Assembly: GCF_012971725.1 (NCBI RefSeq)
Contig: NZ_CP048833.1
Span: 744,001-808,000, forward strand
Length of the DNA: 64,000 nt
From: Pseudomonas multiresinivorans
Lineage (GTDB): Bacteria; Pseudomonadota; Gammaproteobacteria; Pseudomonadales; Pseudomonadaceae
Direction of reading: 5' to 3'
The notes under the pieces are model-generated. The model had not been told where the DNA came from. It saw only the letters and a list, made by a program, of their open reading frames with translations, and ran no database searches. Within the stretch, counting starts at the first letter, position 1. Each line of letters begins with the position of its first letter. Position numbers and translations under genes: made by a program. This document shows, piece after piece, positions 47,517-56,326 of the stretch.

Positions 47517-48941
47517 TCAGGCGCGCAGCGGAATCAGGCGCGGGGCGATCATGTTTTCCGGCAGCAGGATGTCGGCCAGGGTGGCTTCGTCCAGCAGCTT
47601 CTCCTCGCGAACCAGCTCGAGTACGCCGCGGCCGGTTTCCAGCGCAGTCTTGGCGATGCGGGTGGAGTTCTCGTAGCCGATGTACGGGTTCAGCGCGGTG
47701 ACCAGGCCGATGCTGTGCTCCACCAGCTGGTGGCAGCGCTCGACGTTGGCGGTGATGCCGGTGATGCAATGCTCGCGCAGCATGTCCATGGCGCGCTGGA
47801 GCAGGCGGATCGAGTCGAAGATCTTGTAGGCGATCAGCGGCTCCATCACGTTCAGCTGCAGCTGGCCGCCTTCGGCCGCGATGGTCAGCGCCAGGTCGTT
47901 GCCCATGATTTCGAAGGCGCACATGTTCACCGCCTCCGGGATCACCGGGTTGACCTTGCCCGGCATGATCGAGCTGCCCGGCTGGCGCGGCGGCAGGTTG
48001 ATCTCGTTGATGCCGGTGCGCGGGCCACTGGACAGCAGGCGCAGGTCGTTGCAGATCTTCGACAGCTTGACCGCGGTGCGCTTGAGCATGCCGGAGAACA
48101 GCACGAAGGCGCCCATGTCGGAGGTGGCTTCGATCAGGTCGGCAGCCGGGACGACCGGGTGGCCGCTGATTTCGGCCAGGCGCTCGACGGCCAGCTTCTG
48201 GTAGCCGGGGTCGGCGTTGATGCCGGTACCGATCGCGGTGCCGCCGAGGTTCACTTCGGTCAGCAGTTCCGGCGCCAGGCGACGCAGGCGGTCGAGGTCT
48301 TCGCCCAGGGTGGTGGCGAAGGCGTGGAATTCCTGGCCGAGGGTCATCGGCACCGCGTCCTGCAGCTGGGTGCGGCCCATCTTCAGTACGCCGGCGAACT
48401 CGACGCCCTTGGCGGCGAAGGCCTGAATCAGGCTGTCGAGGCTGGCCAGCAGGGTGTCGTGGCCGAGCAGCAGGCCCAGGCGGATGGCGGTCGGGTACGC
48501 GTCGTTGGTCGACTGCGCCATGTTCACGTCGTTGTTCGGGTGCAGGTACTTGTACTCACCCTTGGTGTGGCCCATGGCTTCCAGCGCGATGTTCGCGATC
48601 ACTTCGTTCGCGTTCATGTTGGTGGAAGTACCGGCGCCACCCTGGATCATGTCCACCACGAACTGGTCGTGGAAGTCGCCGCGGATCAGGCGGGCACAGG
48701 CTTCGCTGATGGCAGCGTGCTTCTCGTTCGACAGGTGGCCAAGCTGGTGGTTGGCATCGGCTGCCGCCTGTTTGACCATCGCCAGGCCGACCACCAGTTT
48801 CGGGTAGTGCGACAGCGGCACACCCGAGAGGCGGAAGTTGTTCACAGCGCGCAGGGTCTGGATGCCGAAGTAGGCGTCAGAAGGTACTTCGAGGGTGCCG
48901 AGGAGGTCTTTCTCGATGCGGAACGATGCAACAGGGGACAT
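47517..48941 (-). CDS. aspA: Aspartate ammonia-lyase
   Basis: 474 residues, fumarase/aspartase superfamily. The superfamily signature loop is 'PGSSIMPGKVNP' (residues 321-332); 'GGAGTSTNMNANEV' and 'NDVNMAQSTNDAYPTA' are the other active-site segments. It deaminates aspartate to fumarate and ammonia. The start at 48941 (MSPVASFRIEKD) is the family start; a long open extension upstream is dismissed. It is divergent from a LysR gene with a 211-bp spacer and followed by the candidate RNA element and terminator. Confidence 0.96.
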   Translation of the reverse strand: MSPVASFRIEKDLLGTLEVPSDAYFGIQTLRAVNNFRLSGVPLSHYPKLVVGLAMVKQAAADANHQLGHLSNEKHAAISEACARLIRGDFHDQFVVDMIQGGAGTSTNMNANEVIANIALEAMGHTKGEYKYLHPNNDVNMAQSTNDAYPTAIRLGLLLGHDTLLASLDSLIQAFAAKGVEFAGVLKMGRTQLQDAVPMTLGQEFHAFATTLGEDLDRLRRLAPELLTEVNLGGTAIGTGINADPGYQKLAVERLAEISGHPVVPAADLIEATSDMGAFVLFSGMLKRTAVKLSKICNDLRLLSSGPRTGINEINLPPRQPGSSIMPGKVNPVIPEAVNMCAFEIMGNDLALTIAAEGGQLQLNVMEPLIAYKIFDSIRLLQRAMDMLREHCITGITANVERCHQLVEHSIGLVTALNPYIGYENSTRIAKTALETGRGVLELVREEKLLDEATLADILLPENMIAPRLIPLRA

Positions 48942-49152
48942 GACGGGGATTGTCTCAGGAAAACACGGCCAGTGCCGCGATGCCCGGTAGACTAGGGTTT
49001 TCACCTTTCGTCGGCCAATGCTGTTAAAGGCTGCCTCATGCACGAACGGCATAATGTACCCTGTGACGAATTGATGACGGCGAGCGTGTGACTGTGCTAC
49101 GCGCGCCCGGCTCCTGACCAATCGATCAGCGCGTGAATGCGTTGGAGTTGAC

Positions 49153-50067
49153 GTGAACCTCGAGACCAAATGGCTGGAAGACTTCAGCGCCCTGGCCACC
49201 ACCCGCAGTTTTTCCCAGGCCGCTGAAAAGCGCTTCGTTACCCAGCCGGCCTTCAGCCGGCGCATCCGCAGCCTGGAGGACGCCCTCGGCCTGACCCTGG
49301 TGAACCGCCAGCGCACACCCATCGAACTGACCGAGGCCGGACAGCTGTTCCTCGTCACCGCCCGCGCCGTGGTCGAGCAGCTCGGCCAGGTGGTGCGCCA
49401 CCTGCACCATCTGGAAGGTGGGCAGGGCGAGGTGCTGCAGTTCGCCGCCGCGCACTCGCTGGCGCTGGGCTTCTTTCCACCGTGGATAGCGCGACTGCGC
49501 TCGGAAGGGCTGAACATTGCCAGCCGCCTGGTGGCGACCAACGTCGGCGAAGCGGTACACCTGCTGCGTGAAGGTGGTTGCGACCTGATGATGGCCTTCT
49601 ATGACCCGGATGCTGCGTTGCAGATGGACCCGGAAGTCTTCCCCTCGCTGCACCTGGGGCGCACCGAGATGCTGCCGGTGTGTGCGGTCAACTCCGCCGG
49701 CGTCCCGCTCTACGACCTGGACAGTGGGCAGAGCGTGCCGTTGCTGGCCTACAGTGCCGGCGCCTTCCTCGGTCGCGGGGTCAACCTGCTGCTGCGCCAG
49801 CGCAACCTGCGCTACACCACCGTCTATGAAACAGCGATGGCCGACAGCCTTAAAAGCATGGCGCTGCAAGGCATGGGCGTTGCCTGGGTACCGCGCCTGA
49901 GCATGGAGTCCGAATTGGCGCGCGGCGAACTGGCGCTGTGCGGCGGTCCGCACTGGATCGTGCCACAGGAAATCCGCCTGTACCGCTGTGCCCTGGTGCG
50001 CAAGGCGCAGATCCGTCTGCTGTGGCGCAAGCTAGAAGGTGGACTGGGGTTGGACGAAACGCCCTGA
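49153..50067 (+). CDS. LysR-family regulator divergent from aspA
   Basis: 304 residues. The N-terminal helix-turn-helix has 'LETKWLEDFSALATTRSFSQAAEKRFVTQPAFSRRI' features (in part: 'RSFSQAAEKRFVTQPAFSR'), and the effector domain follows. It has a GTG start with GGAG 5 bp upstream. Divergence from aspA suggests control of aspartate use; the same LysR-aspA pair occurs in P. aeruginosa. The inducer is not known. Confidence 0.88.
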   Translation: MNLETKWLEDFSALATTRSFSQAAEKRFVTQPAFSRRIRSLEDALGLTLVNRQRTPIELTEAGQLFLVTARAVVEQLGQVVRHLHHLEGGQGEVLQFAAAHSLALGFFPPWIARLRSEGLNIASRLVATNVGEAVHLLREGGCDLMMAFYDPDAALQMDPEVFPSLHLGRTEMLPVCAVNSAGVPLYDLDSGQSVPLLAYSAGAFLGRGVNLLLRQRNLRYTTVYETAMADSLKSMALQGMGVAWVPRLSMESELARGELALCGGPHWIVPQEIRLYRCALVRKAQIRLLWRKLEGGLGLDETP

Positions 50068-50094
50068 GGCGGACAGCCGGGGCTGTTCCGTTTA

Positions 50095-50113
50095 TTTGAT
50101 AAGAATTATCATT
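50095..50113 (+). promoter_or_regulatory. Fur box
   Basis: TTTGATAAGAATTATCATT contains the inverted repeat TGATAA-GAA-TTATCA, a close match to the Fur consensus, 68 bp upstream of the sigma-factor gene. Iron-dependent repression is expected. Confidence 0.82.
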
Positions 50114-50180
50114 TGCGGCTTTCCAGGGTCTTCCCCTCGCACCGGCTTCGGTGCGGACCGCTGGCGAGCGTGCAGCCCCG

Positions 50181-50768
50181 ATGTCCCATTCCGAACGCCC
50201 GGCCGATTCCCGCGCCGCGGACGCCCCGGCGCCCGCCGAGGCGCTGCCGCGCGAGGATTTCCTGCGGGTGTTCCTTTCCCAGCGTCCGCGTATGGAAGCC
50301 CTGGTACGACGCCGCGTCGGTTGCCGGGCCACGGCGGCGGACCTGGTCCAGGACCTGTTCCTGCGCTTCTGGAAGCGCCCGCAGGCGCCGGTGGAAGAGC
50401 TCGGCAGCTACCTGCTGCGCAGTGCGCGCAACCTCGCCATCGATCATCTGCGCGGTGAAGATTCGCGCGGGCGAACCCTGAGCGCGCTGCTGCCCGACGA
50501 TGACGACGCGCAGCCTTCGCCCGAGCAGGCGGTCCAGGCCGGCGCCGAACTGGACCTCATCGAAGACGCCCTGCGCAAGTTGCCCGAACGCACCCGCCAT
50601 ATCTTCCTGCTCAGCCGCGTACACGGCCGCACCTACGGCGAGATTGCCGCGGCCATGGGGCTTTCCCAGAGCGGCGTGGAAAAACATATGATGCGCGCCC
50701 TCGATGCCTGCAAGGCGAGCCTTGAGCCCGCCTCGCCGGCCCATCGCCGTGGAGCCGCCGACCGATGA
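50181..50768 (+). CDS. FecI-type extracytoplasmic-function sigma factor
   Basis: 195 residues. Region 2 is 'LVRRRVGCRATAADLVQDLFLRFWKRP' (in part: 'ATAADLVQDLFLRFW'); region 4 is 'LPERTRHIFLLSRVHGRTYGEIAAAMGLSQSGVEKHM' (in part: 'TYGEIAAAMGLSQSGVEKH'). It is an iron-starvation sigma factor that would direct transcription of the downstream receptor gene when signalled through the FecR protein. ATG at 50181 chosen; a GTG at 50151 is possible. Its stop overlaps the FecR gene start. Confidence 0.92.
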   Translation: MSHSERPADSRAADAPAPAEALPREDFLRVFLSQRPRMEALVRRRVGCRATAADLVQDLFLRFWKRPQAPVEELGSYLLRSARNLAIDHLRGEDSRGRTLSALLPDDDDAQPSPEQAVQAGAELDLIEDALRKLPERTRHIFLLSRVHGRTYGEIAAAMGLSQSGVEKHMMRALDACKASLEPASPAHRRGAADR

Positions 50769-51769
50769 AGCCTGAAATCGCCACCTCGCCCGAGGACGCC
50801 CAGCGTCAGGCGCGCCAGTGGCTGCTGCGCCTGAACGACGCTGGCGGTGACGCGTGGCTGGGGGCTTTCCAGGCGTGGCTGGCGGCTGATCCGCAACATG
50901 CCCGCGCCTACGCCGAAGTCGATGCGCTCTGGCAGGCCAGCGCCCTGCCGGCGCAGCGGTTGGCGGCGGAAGAGGGCGATGCTTTGGGCGCGCATCTCGC
51001 TGCGATGGACCGCCCGGCGCCGCGCCGCGCGCAGACCAATCACAGGCGTTGGGCCTATCCGCTGGCCAGCGCCGCCTGCCTGCTGCTGATGCTGTGGGCC
51101 GGCGGCTGGTGGTCGCCGGGTCACTGGCTGACGGACCTTTCCGCCGACTACGTCAGTGCGCCGGGCGAAGTGCGCGAAATCACCCTGGGCGACGGCTCGC
51201 GCCTGACCCTGGACGCCGACAGCGCCGTCGCCGTCTCCCTGGATGGCGAACAACGCCGCGTCGACCTGTTGCGCGGTGCTGCGTCCTTTGCCGTGAAACA
51301 TCTGCCCAAGCCCTTCGTGGTGCGCGCTGGAGAGGGTGAAGCGCGGGTGCTGGGCACCGAGTTCGAAGTCCGTCGCCAGGGCGAGCAGACCCGCGTCACG
51401 GTCGCCGAAGGCCGCGTCTCGGTGCGTGGCAGCCATGCCGTCGGCATGCCGGAAGTGGTGCTTGGCGCTGGCGAACGGGTCAGCATCGACGGCACGCGGC
51501 TCGGTGATGCGCAGCCCGCCGACGCCCAGGCCGCGCTGGCCTGGCGCCAGGGCTGGCTGACCTTCTACCGCGCGCCGCTGGGCGAGGTGCTGGAGCGCCT
51601 GGGCACTTACTACCCGGGCCGCATCGTGCTGCTGGACAGCGAGCTGGCGCAGCGCCGGGTCAGCGGCAGTTTCCGCAGCACCGATCCTCAGGCGGCGCTG
51701 GATTCCCTGCAGGCGGTGGTGGGCTTCCATCAGCAGCCTCTGCTCGGTCGCTTCGTGCTGATTCGCTGA
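50765..51769 (+). CDS. FecR-type transmembrane sigma/anti-sigma regulator
   Basis: 334 residues. An N-terminal cytoplasmic anti-sigma part ('ARQWLLRLNDAGGDAWLGAFQAWLAADPQHARAYAEVDALW' region) is followed by one membrane span ('YPLASAACLLLMLWAGGWW') and then the periplasmic FecR domain ('GEVREITLGDGSRLTLDADSAVAV'). A C-terminal STN-contacting domain ends the protein ('GRIVLLDSELAQRRVSGSF'). It relays receptor occupancy to the sigma factor. The start overlaps the sigma gene by four bases. Confidence 0.93.
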   Translation: MKPEIATSPEDAQRQARQWLLRLNDAGGDAWLGAFQAWLAADPQHARAYAEVDALWQASALPAQRLAAEEGDALGAHLAAMDRPAPRRAQTNHRRWAYPLASAACLLLMLWAGGWWSPGHWLTDLSADYVSAPGEVREITLGDGSRLTLDADSAVAVSLDGEQRRVDLLRGAASFAVKHLPKPFVVRAGEGEARVLGTEFEVRRQGEQTRVTVAEGRVSVRGSHAVGMPEVVLGAGERVSIDGTRLGDAQPADAQAALAWRQGWLTFYRAPLGEVLERLGTYYPGRIVLLDSELAQRRVSGSFRSTDPQAALDSLQAVVGFHQQPLLGRFVLIR

Positions 51770-51882
51770 GGGCGAAGTTTTTTTCGAAAAAGGGGTGAGG
51801 TACTGCGGCGGCTGCTCCGTGTAGTGGTCATGAATGCGATTTATTCGCATGTGTAGTCCGACCTTCGAGCAAGAGAGCCCCG

Positions 51883-54309
51883 ATGATCCCGCTGCGCCGC
51901 GCTGTTCCCGATCTGTCTTTGAAACCCCTTGCCGCCGTCGTGCTCGGCGCTGCCCTGGTCGCCGCGCAGGCTCCCTCCGTACGGGCCGAGAATGCCGCCG
52001 CCGGCGCTGCCCTGCAGGCGCGCTTTGGTTTCGCCATCGCCTCTCAGCCGCTGCCCCAGGCGCTCAGCGAGTTCAGCCGAGTGACCGGCCTCAGCGTGGT
52101 CTATACCGACGAGGCGCCGTACGACTTCAAAGCCCCGGCGGTCTCCGGCCAGCTCAGCACCAACGACGCGCTGAATCGCCTGCTCGCGGGTTCCGGCTAC
52201 CGCTTCCGCGCCCTCGATGGCCGCACCCTGACACTGGAGCGCCTGCCGGCCGATACCCTGAGCCTCACCGACACCACCGTCACGGGCCAGGCGGCGTCGA
52301 CCAGCTACCAACCGGCACCGGTCGCCTCCATCGGTCGCACCGACACGCCGGTGCTGGAAACCCCGCAAAGCATCGTCACTGTCCCGGCCCAGGCGCTGCG
52401 CGACCAGAAACCGCGCAACCTCGACGACGCCCTCGGCAACATCAGCGGTGTGACCCAGGCCAACACCCTCGGCGGCACCCAGGACGCGGTGATGAAGCGT
52501 GGTTTCGGCGATAACCGCGACGGCTCGATCATGCGCGACGGCCTGCCCTCGGTGTTGGGCCGTAACCTCACCGCCACTGCTGACCACGTCGAAGTGCTCA
52601 AGGGCCCGGCCTCGCTGCTGTACGGCATCCAGGACCCGGGCGGCATCGTCAACGTGGTGAGCAAGAAGCCGCAGCTGCAGCAGTACAACGCCGTCACCCT
52701 GCGCGGCTCGACCTATGCCCACGGCAAGCAGGGCAGCGGCGCGCAGATCGACACTACCGGCGCGCTGGGGGAGAGCAACCTGGCCTACCGGCTGATCGTC
52801 GATCACCAGGACGAGAATTACTGGCGCAATTTCGGCCAGCAGCGCGAGACCCTCGTCGCGCCGTCGCTGGCCTGGTTCGGCGAGGACACCACGGTGAACC
52901 TCAGCTACGAGCACCGCGAGTTCAAGACGCCGTTCGACCGTGGCACCGCCATCGACCCGCGCACCAACAAGCCGCTGGATATCCCGCGTACGCGTCGCCT
53001 GGACGAGCCCTTCAACATCACCGAAGGCCGCTCCGACCTGACTCGCCTGGACGTCGAGCACCGCATCGACGATGCCTGGAAGGCGCATTTCGCCTACGGC
53101 TGGACCCGCGAGACCTACGACGACAACCAGGCCCGCGTCACCAAGGTCAACAGCAATGGCACCCTGACCCGCCGCACCGACGCCACCCGCGGCGCGGTGA
53201 GCAGCGACAGCTTCGCCACCGCCGGGCTGAGCGGCGACCTGCAACTGGGCGGCTTCCGCCATGAAGTGACCTTCGGCATCGACAGCGAGAAGCGCAAGAT
53301 CTACCGCGCCGACCTGATCCGCGACACGAAGAACACCACCTTCAACTACCTCGACCCGGTCTACGGGCAGATTTCCCCGGCCACCGCAGTCAGCCCCGGC
53401 GACAGCGACCAGACCGACAAGCTGCGCAGCGACTCGTTGTTCGTGCAGGACTCCTGGCACCTGGACGACCACTGGATTCTGGTCGCCGGCGGGCGCTACC
53501 AGATGTACGACCAGTACGCCGGGCGCGGCCGGCCGTTCAAGGCCAACACGGATATCAGCGGGCAGAAGTGGGTGCCGCGTGCCGGGGTGATCTACAAGAT
53601 CAACGACGAAATGTCGCTGTATGGCAGCTACACCCAATCGTTCAAGCCCAACTCCACCATCGCGCCGCTGTCCACGGGCGAGGTGATCGACTCGGCGATC
53701 CAGCCGGAAGAGGCGACCTCCTGGGAGATCGGCGGCAAGCTCGACATCCCCGGCCGCGTTACCGCCAACCTGGCCTTCTTCGACATCCGCAAGCGCAACG
53801 TGATGGTCACCCAGCTCGACGCCAACGGCGACAGCCGCGTCAGCACCGCCGGCAAGGTGCGCTCCTATGGCGCGGAACTGGATGTCACTGGCCAACTGAG
53901 CGAGAACTGGAACCTGATCGGCAGCTACGCGTGGCTGGACGCCGAAGTGACCGAAGACCCGGTGCTGGAGGGCAACCGCCTGCAGAACGTAGCCAAGGAA
54001 ACTGCCTCGCTGGCGGCGGTATACGACGCGGGGTCGATCTTCGGTGGCGACAGCCTGCGCCTGGGCGGTGGGCCGCGCTACGTGGGCAAGCGCGCGGGCG
54101 ACCCGTCCAATTCCTTCGAATTGCCGTCCTACACCGTGGCCGATGCCTTCGCCAGCTACGACACGAAGCTGGGTGGCCACAACGTCGGCTTCCAGTTCAA
54201 TGTGAAGAACCTGTTCGACCGCGAGTACTACCCGTCGGCGGCGAACAACCTCTACGTCGCAGTCGGCGAGCCGCGGCAGTTCGAGATTTCGACCACTGTG
54301 GAGTTCTGA
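51883..54309 (+). CDS. TonB-dependent siderophore receptor with signalling (STN) domain
   Basis: 808 residues. A signal peptide (to about residue 35) is followed by an STN signalling domain (about 48-118, 'FAIASQPLPQALSEFSRVTGL'). Next comes a possible TonB box 'LTDTTVTG', then the plug ('TPQSIVTVPAQALRDQKP', 'VEVLKGPASLLYGIQDPGGIVNVVS'). A 22-strand-type barrel ends in the outer-membrane signal 'FEISTTVEF'. The plug signature is of siderophore receptors. The presence of STN plus FecI/FecR makes this a cell-surface signalling system; the siderophore cannot be named. A Fur box lies at the head of the module. Confidence 0.94.
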   Translation: MIPLRRAVPDLSLKPLAAVVLGAALVAAQAPSVRAENAAAGAALQARFGFAIASQPLPQALSEFSRVTGLSVVYTDEAPYDFKAPAVSGQLSTNDALNRLLAGSGYRFRALDGRTLTLERLPADTLSLTDTTVTGQAASTSYQPAPVASIGRTDTPVLETPQSIVTVPAQALRDQKPRNLDDALGNISGVTQANTLGGTQDAVMKRGFGDNRDGSIMRDGLPSVLGRNLTATADHVEVLKGPASLLYGIQDPGGIVNVVSKKPQLQQYNAVTLRGSTYAHGKQGSGAQIDTTGALGESNLAYRLIVDHQDENYWRNFGQQRETLVAPSLAWFGEDTTVNLSYEHREFKTPFDRGTAIDPRTNKPLDIPRTRRLDEPFNITEGRSDLTRLDVEHRIDDAWKAHFAYGWTRETYDDNQARVTKVNSNGTLTRRTDATRGAVSSDSFATAGLSGDLQLGGFRHEVTFGIDSEKRKIYRADLIRDTKNTTFNYLDPVYGQISPATAVSPGDSDQTDKLRSDSLFVQDSWHLDDHWILVAGGRYQMYDQYAGRGRPFKANTDISGQKWVPRAGVIYKINDEMSLYGSYTQSFKPNSTIAPLSTGEVIDSAIQPEEATSWEIGGKLDIPGRVTANLAFFDIRKRNVMVTQLDANGDSRVSTAGKVRSYGAELDVTGQLSENWNLIGSYAWLDAEVTEDPVLEGNRLQNVAKETASLAAVYDAGSIFGGDSLRLGGGPRYVGKRAGDPSNSFELPSYTVADAFASYDTKLGGHNVGFQFNVKNLFDREYYPSAANNLYVAVGEPRQFEISTTVEF

Positions 54310-54311
54310 TT

Positions 54312-54386
54312 CGTAGGAGCGGACTCTGTCCGCGATGCGCCTGAATGCCGGCCTGCCGGCCGGGTCGCGGATGAATCCGCTCCTAC
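54312..54386. repeat. REP family A2 doublet
   Basis: CGTAGGAGCGGACTCTGTCC / GCGAT and a diverged inverted arm TCGCGGATGAATCCGCTCCT / AC. Confidence 0.8.
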
Positions 54387-54398
54387 AGGGCAGCTTTT

Positions 54399-54435
54399 GT
54401 AGGATGGGTATCGCTGCGCTCCACGCCATCCTACG
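54399..54435. repeat. Repeat family D, short copy
   Basis: GTAGGATGGGTATCGCTGCG then CTCCACGCCATCCTACG: a reduced relative of the 79-bp palindrome at 41862-41940. Confidence 0.75.
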
Positions 54436-54460
54436 CAGAGCTTGGTGTTTGGAGCGGGGC

Positions 54461-55495
54461 CTACATCTCGACCACGATCCGCCCTTCGATCTGCCCGGCG
54501 CGCATGCGGTCGAGGATGGCGTTGATGTCATCCAGCTTGCCGGCGGCGACGGTGGCTTTCACCAGGCCCTCGCCGGCGAAGTCCAGGGCTTCCTGCAGGT
54601 CCGCGCGGGTGCCGACGATGGAGCCGGTGATGTGCAGGCCCTTGAGCACCACGTCGAAGATCGGCGTAGGGAAGTCGCCCGGCGGCAGGCCGACCAGCGA
54701 CACGGTGCCGCCCCGGCGGGCCATGCCGATGCCCTGGCCGAAGGCGCTGTTGGACACGGCGGTGACGACCACGCCGTGGGCGCCGCCGATATCACGCTGC
54801 ACCACTTCCACCGGGTCCTCTTTCTTCGCATTGACGGTCAGGCTGGCGCCGAGCTTGCGCGCCAGCTCCAGCTTGGCGTCATCCACGTCCACGGCGACCA
54901 CGTGAAGGCCCATGGCCTTGGCGTACTGCACGGCGACGTGGCCCAGGCCACCGATGCCGGAAATGGCCACCCACTGGCCGGGGCGCGCTTCGGTTTCCTT
55001 CAGGGCCTTGTACACGGTGACGCCCGCGCAGAGGATCGGCGCGATTTCGGTGAAGCCGACATTCTTCGGCAGGATGCCGACGTAGTTCGGGTCCGCCAGC
55101 ACGTATTCGGCGTAGCCGCCGTTCACCGAGTAGCCGGTGTTCTGCTGGCTCTCGCAGAGGGTTTCCCAGCCGGTCAGGCAGTGCTCGCAGCAGCCACAGG
55201 CGGTGTACAGCCAGGGCACGCCAACGCGGTCGCCTTCCTTCACGCGGGTGACACCGGCGCCGACCGCAGCGACGAAGCCGACGCCTTCATGGCCAGGAAT
55301 GAAGGGCAGGCTCGGCTTCACCGGCCAGTCGCCTTCGGCGGCGTGCAGGTCGGTGTGGCAGACGCCGGAGGCCTCGATCTTCACCAGGATCTGCCCGGGG
55401 CCGGGCAGCGGGACTTTGACTTCCTCGATCCGCAGCGGCTCGCCAAAGGCGTGGACGACAGCGGCTTTCATGGTCGTGGGCAGGGTCGTGGACAT
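54461..55495 (-). CDS. adhA: Zinc-dependent alcohol dehydrogenase
   Basis: 344 residues, medium-chain dehydrogenase. Catalytic zinc site: C46 ('SGVCHTDLHA') and H69-E70 ('PGHEGVG'). Structural zinc: C100, C103, C106 and C114 ('ACGCCEHCLTGWETLC'). Cofactor motif: 'ISGIGGLGHVAVQYAKAMG' in part ('GIGGLGHVAVQ'). It oxidises primary alcohols such as ethanol, or reduces aldehydes, with NAD(H). The start at 55495 has AAGGAG upstream. It is divergent from purE, as in P. aeruginosa. Confidence 0.94.
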   Translation of the reverse strand: MSTTLPTTMKAAVVHAFGEPLRIEEVKVPLPGPGQILVKIEASGVCHTDLHAAEGDWPVKPSLPFIPGHEGVGFVAAVGAGVTRVKEGDRVGVPWLYTACGCCEHCLTGWETLCESQQNTGYSVNGGYAEYVLADPNYVGILPKNVGFTEIAPILCAGVTVYKALKETEARPGQWVAISGIGGLGHVAVQYAKAMGLHVVAVDVDDAKLELARKLGASLTVNAKKEDPVEVVQRDIGGAHGVVVTAVSNSAFGQGIGMARRGGTVSLVGLPPGDFPTPIFDVVLKGLHITGSIVGTRADLQEALDFAGEGLVKATVAAGKLDDINAILDRMRAGQIEGRIVVEM

Positions 55496-55702
55496 TGCGC
55501 TCGCTCCTTGAAGGGTGAGGGACCTGCCCCGTCCGGGACAGGAACGTATCAGAAGAGTCTGAGCCAGTGAGCCTAGGCCATCTTGAGCTGTGGCAAGCTT
55601 TTCCGAAGTCTCTTCGGAGGTCGTTGCAGGCATCTTCGATGCAGGAATGACGAAATCGGGACCAACGGTCATGCCCAGTGCACTCCGTCGTGCCCTTTGC
55701 GG

Positions 55703-55708
55703 TATACT
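55703..55708 (+). promoter_or_regulatory. Candidate purE -10 element
   Basis: TATACT within GCGGTATACTGC, about 119 bp before the purE start and 44 bp before the leader hairpin. No strong -35 was seen. Confidence 0.45.
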
Positions 55709-55751
55709 GCGCCGCCTTCAAGCCGGCACTGCCCGCCGGTTTGGCCACGTA

Positions 55752-55783
55752 CAAGCCACGCCCTCACGGAGTCGTGGCTTGTT
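55752..55783 (+). promoter_or_regulatory. purE leader hairpin
   Basis: ACAAGCCACG and CGTGGCTTGT form a perfect 10-bp stem with a 12-nt loop in the purE leader, 43 bp before the start codon. It is followed by TGGTTTCTG, not a T-tract. It could be an operator palindrome or an mRNA structure. Confidence 0.6.
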
Positions 55784-55826
55784 GGTTTCTGACGCGCCCA
55801 AGAGCGCACTTGAGAGAGGCACGACG

Positions 55827-56318
55827 ATGAGCGCACTGGTTGGCGTGATCATGGGTTCCAAATCCGACTGGAGCACCCTGAGCCACACCGCAGACATGCT
55901 GGACAAGCTCGGCATTCCGTATGAAGTGAAGGTGGTTTCCGCCCACCGTACTCCGGACCTGCTGTTCCAGTACGCCGAAGAAGCCGATGGCCGCGGCATC
56001 GAAGTGATCATCGCCGGCGCCGGCGGTGCCGCCCACCTGCCGGGCATGTGCGCCGCCAAGACCCACCTGCCGGTCCTCGGCGTGCCGGTGCAGTCCTCCA
56101 TGCTCTCGGGCGTCGATTCGCTGCTGTCCATCGTGCAGATGCCCGCGGGCGTCCCGGTCGCCACCCTGGCCATCGGCAAGGCCGGTGCGACCAACGCCGC
56201 CCTGCTGTCCGCCAGCATCCTGGGCGCCAAGTACCCGAAATATCACGAGGCGCTGAAGCAGTTCCGCGCCACCCAGACCGAGACGGTGCTGGACAATCCC
56301 GATCCGCGCGAGGCCTGA
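55827..56318 (+). CDS. purE: N5-carboxyaminoimidazole ribonucleotide mutase
   Basis: 163 residues, class I PurE: 'VGVIMGSKSDWSTLSHTADML' in part ('GVIMGSKSDWSTL') at the N-terminus, 'VVSAHRTPDLLF' (catalytic His), and 'IAGAGGAAHLPGMCAAKT' in part ('AGAGGAAHLPGM'). It moves the carboxyl group of N5-CAIR to give CAIR in purine synthesis. GAGAGG precedes the ATG at 55827. It is followed 8 bp later by purK. Confidence 0.97.
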   Translation: MSALVGVIMGSKSDWSTLSHTADMLDKLGIPYEVKVVSAHRTPDLLFQYAEEADGRGIEVIIAGAGGAAHLPGMCAAKTHLPVLGVPVQSSMLSGVDSLLSIVQMPAGVPVATLAIGKAGATNAALLSASILGAKYPKYHEALKQFRATQTETVLDNPDPREA

Positions 56319-56326
56319 GCAGAACC

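Noticed and set aside
51770..51882. T/A-rich TTTTTTTCGAAAAA after the FecR gene as a terminator
   Set aside because: The palindrome is A/T only with no GC stem, and the receptor gene follows in the same direction; read-through or an added promoter is likelier.
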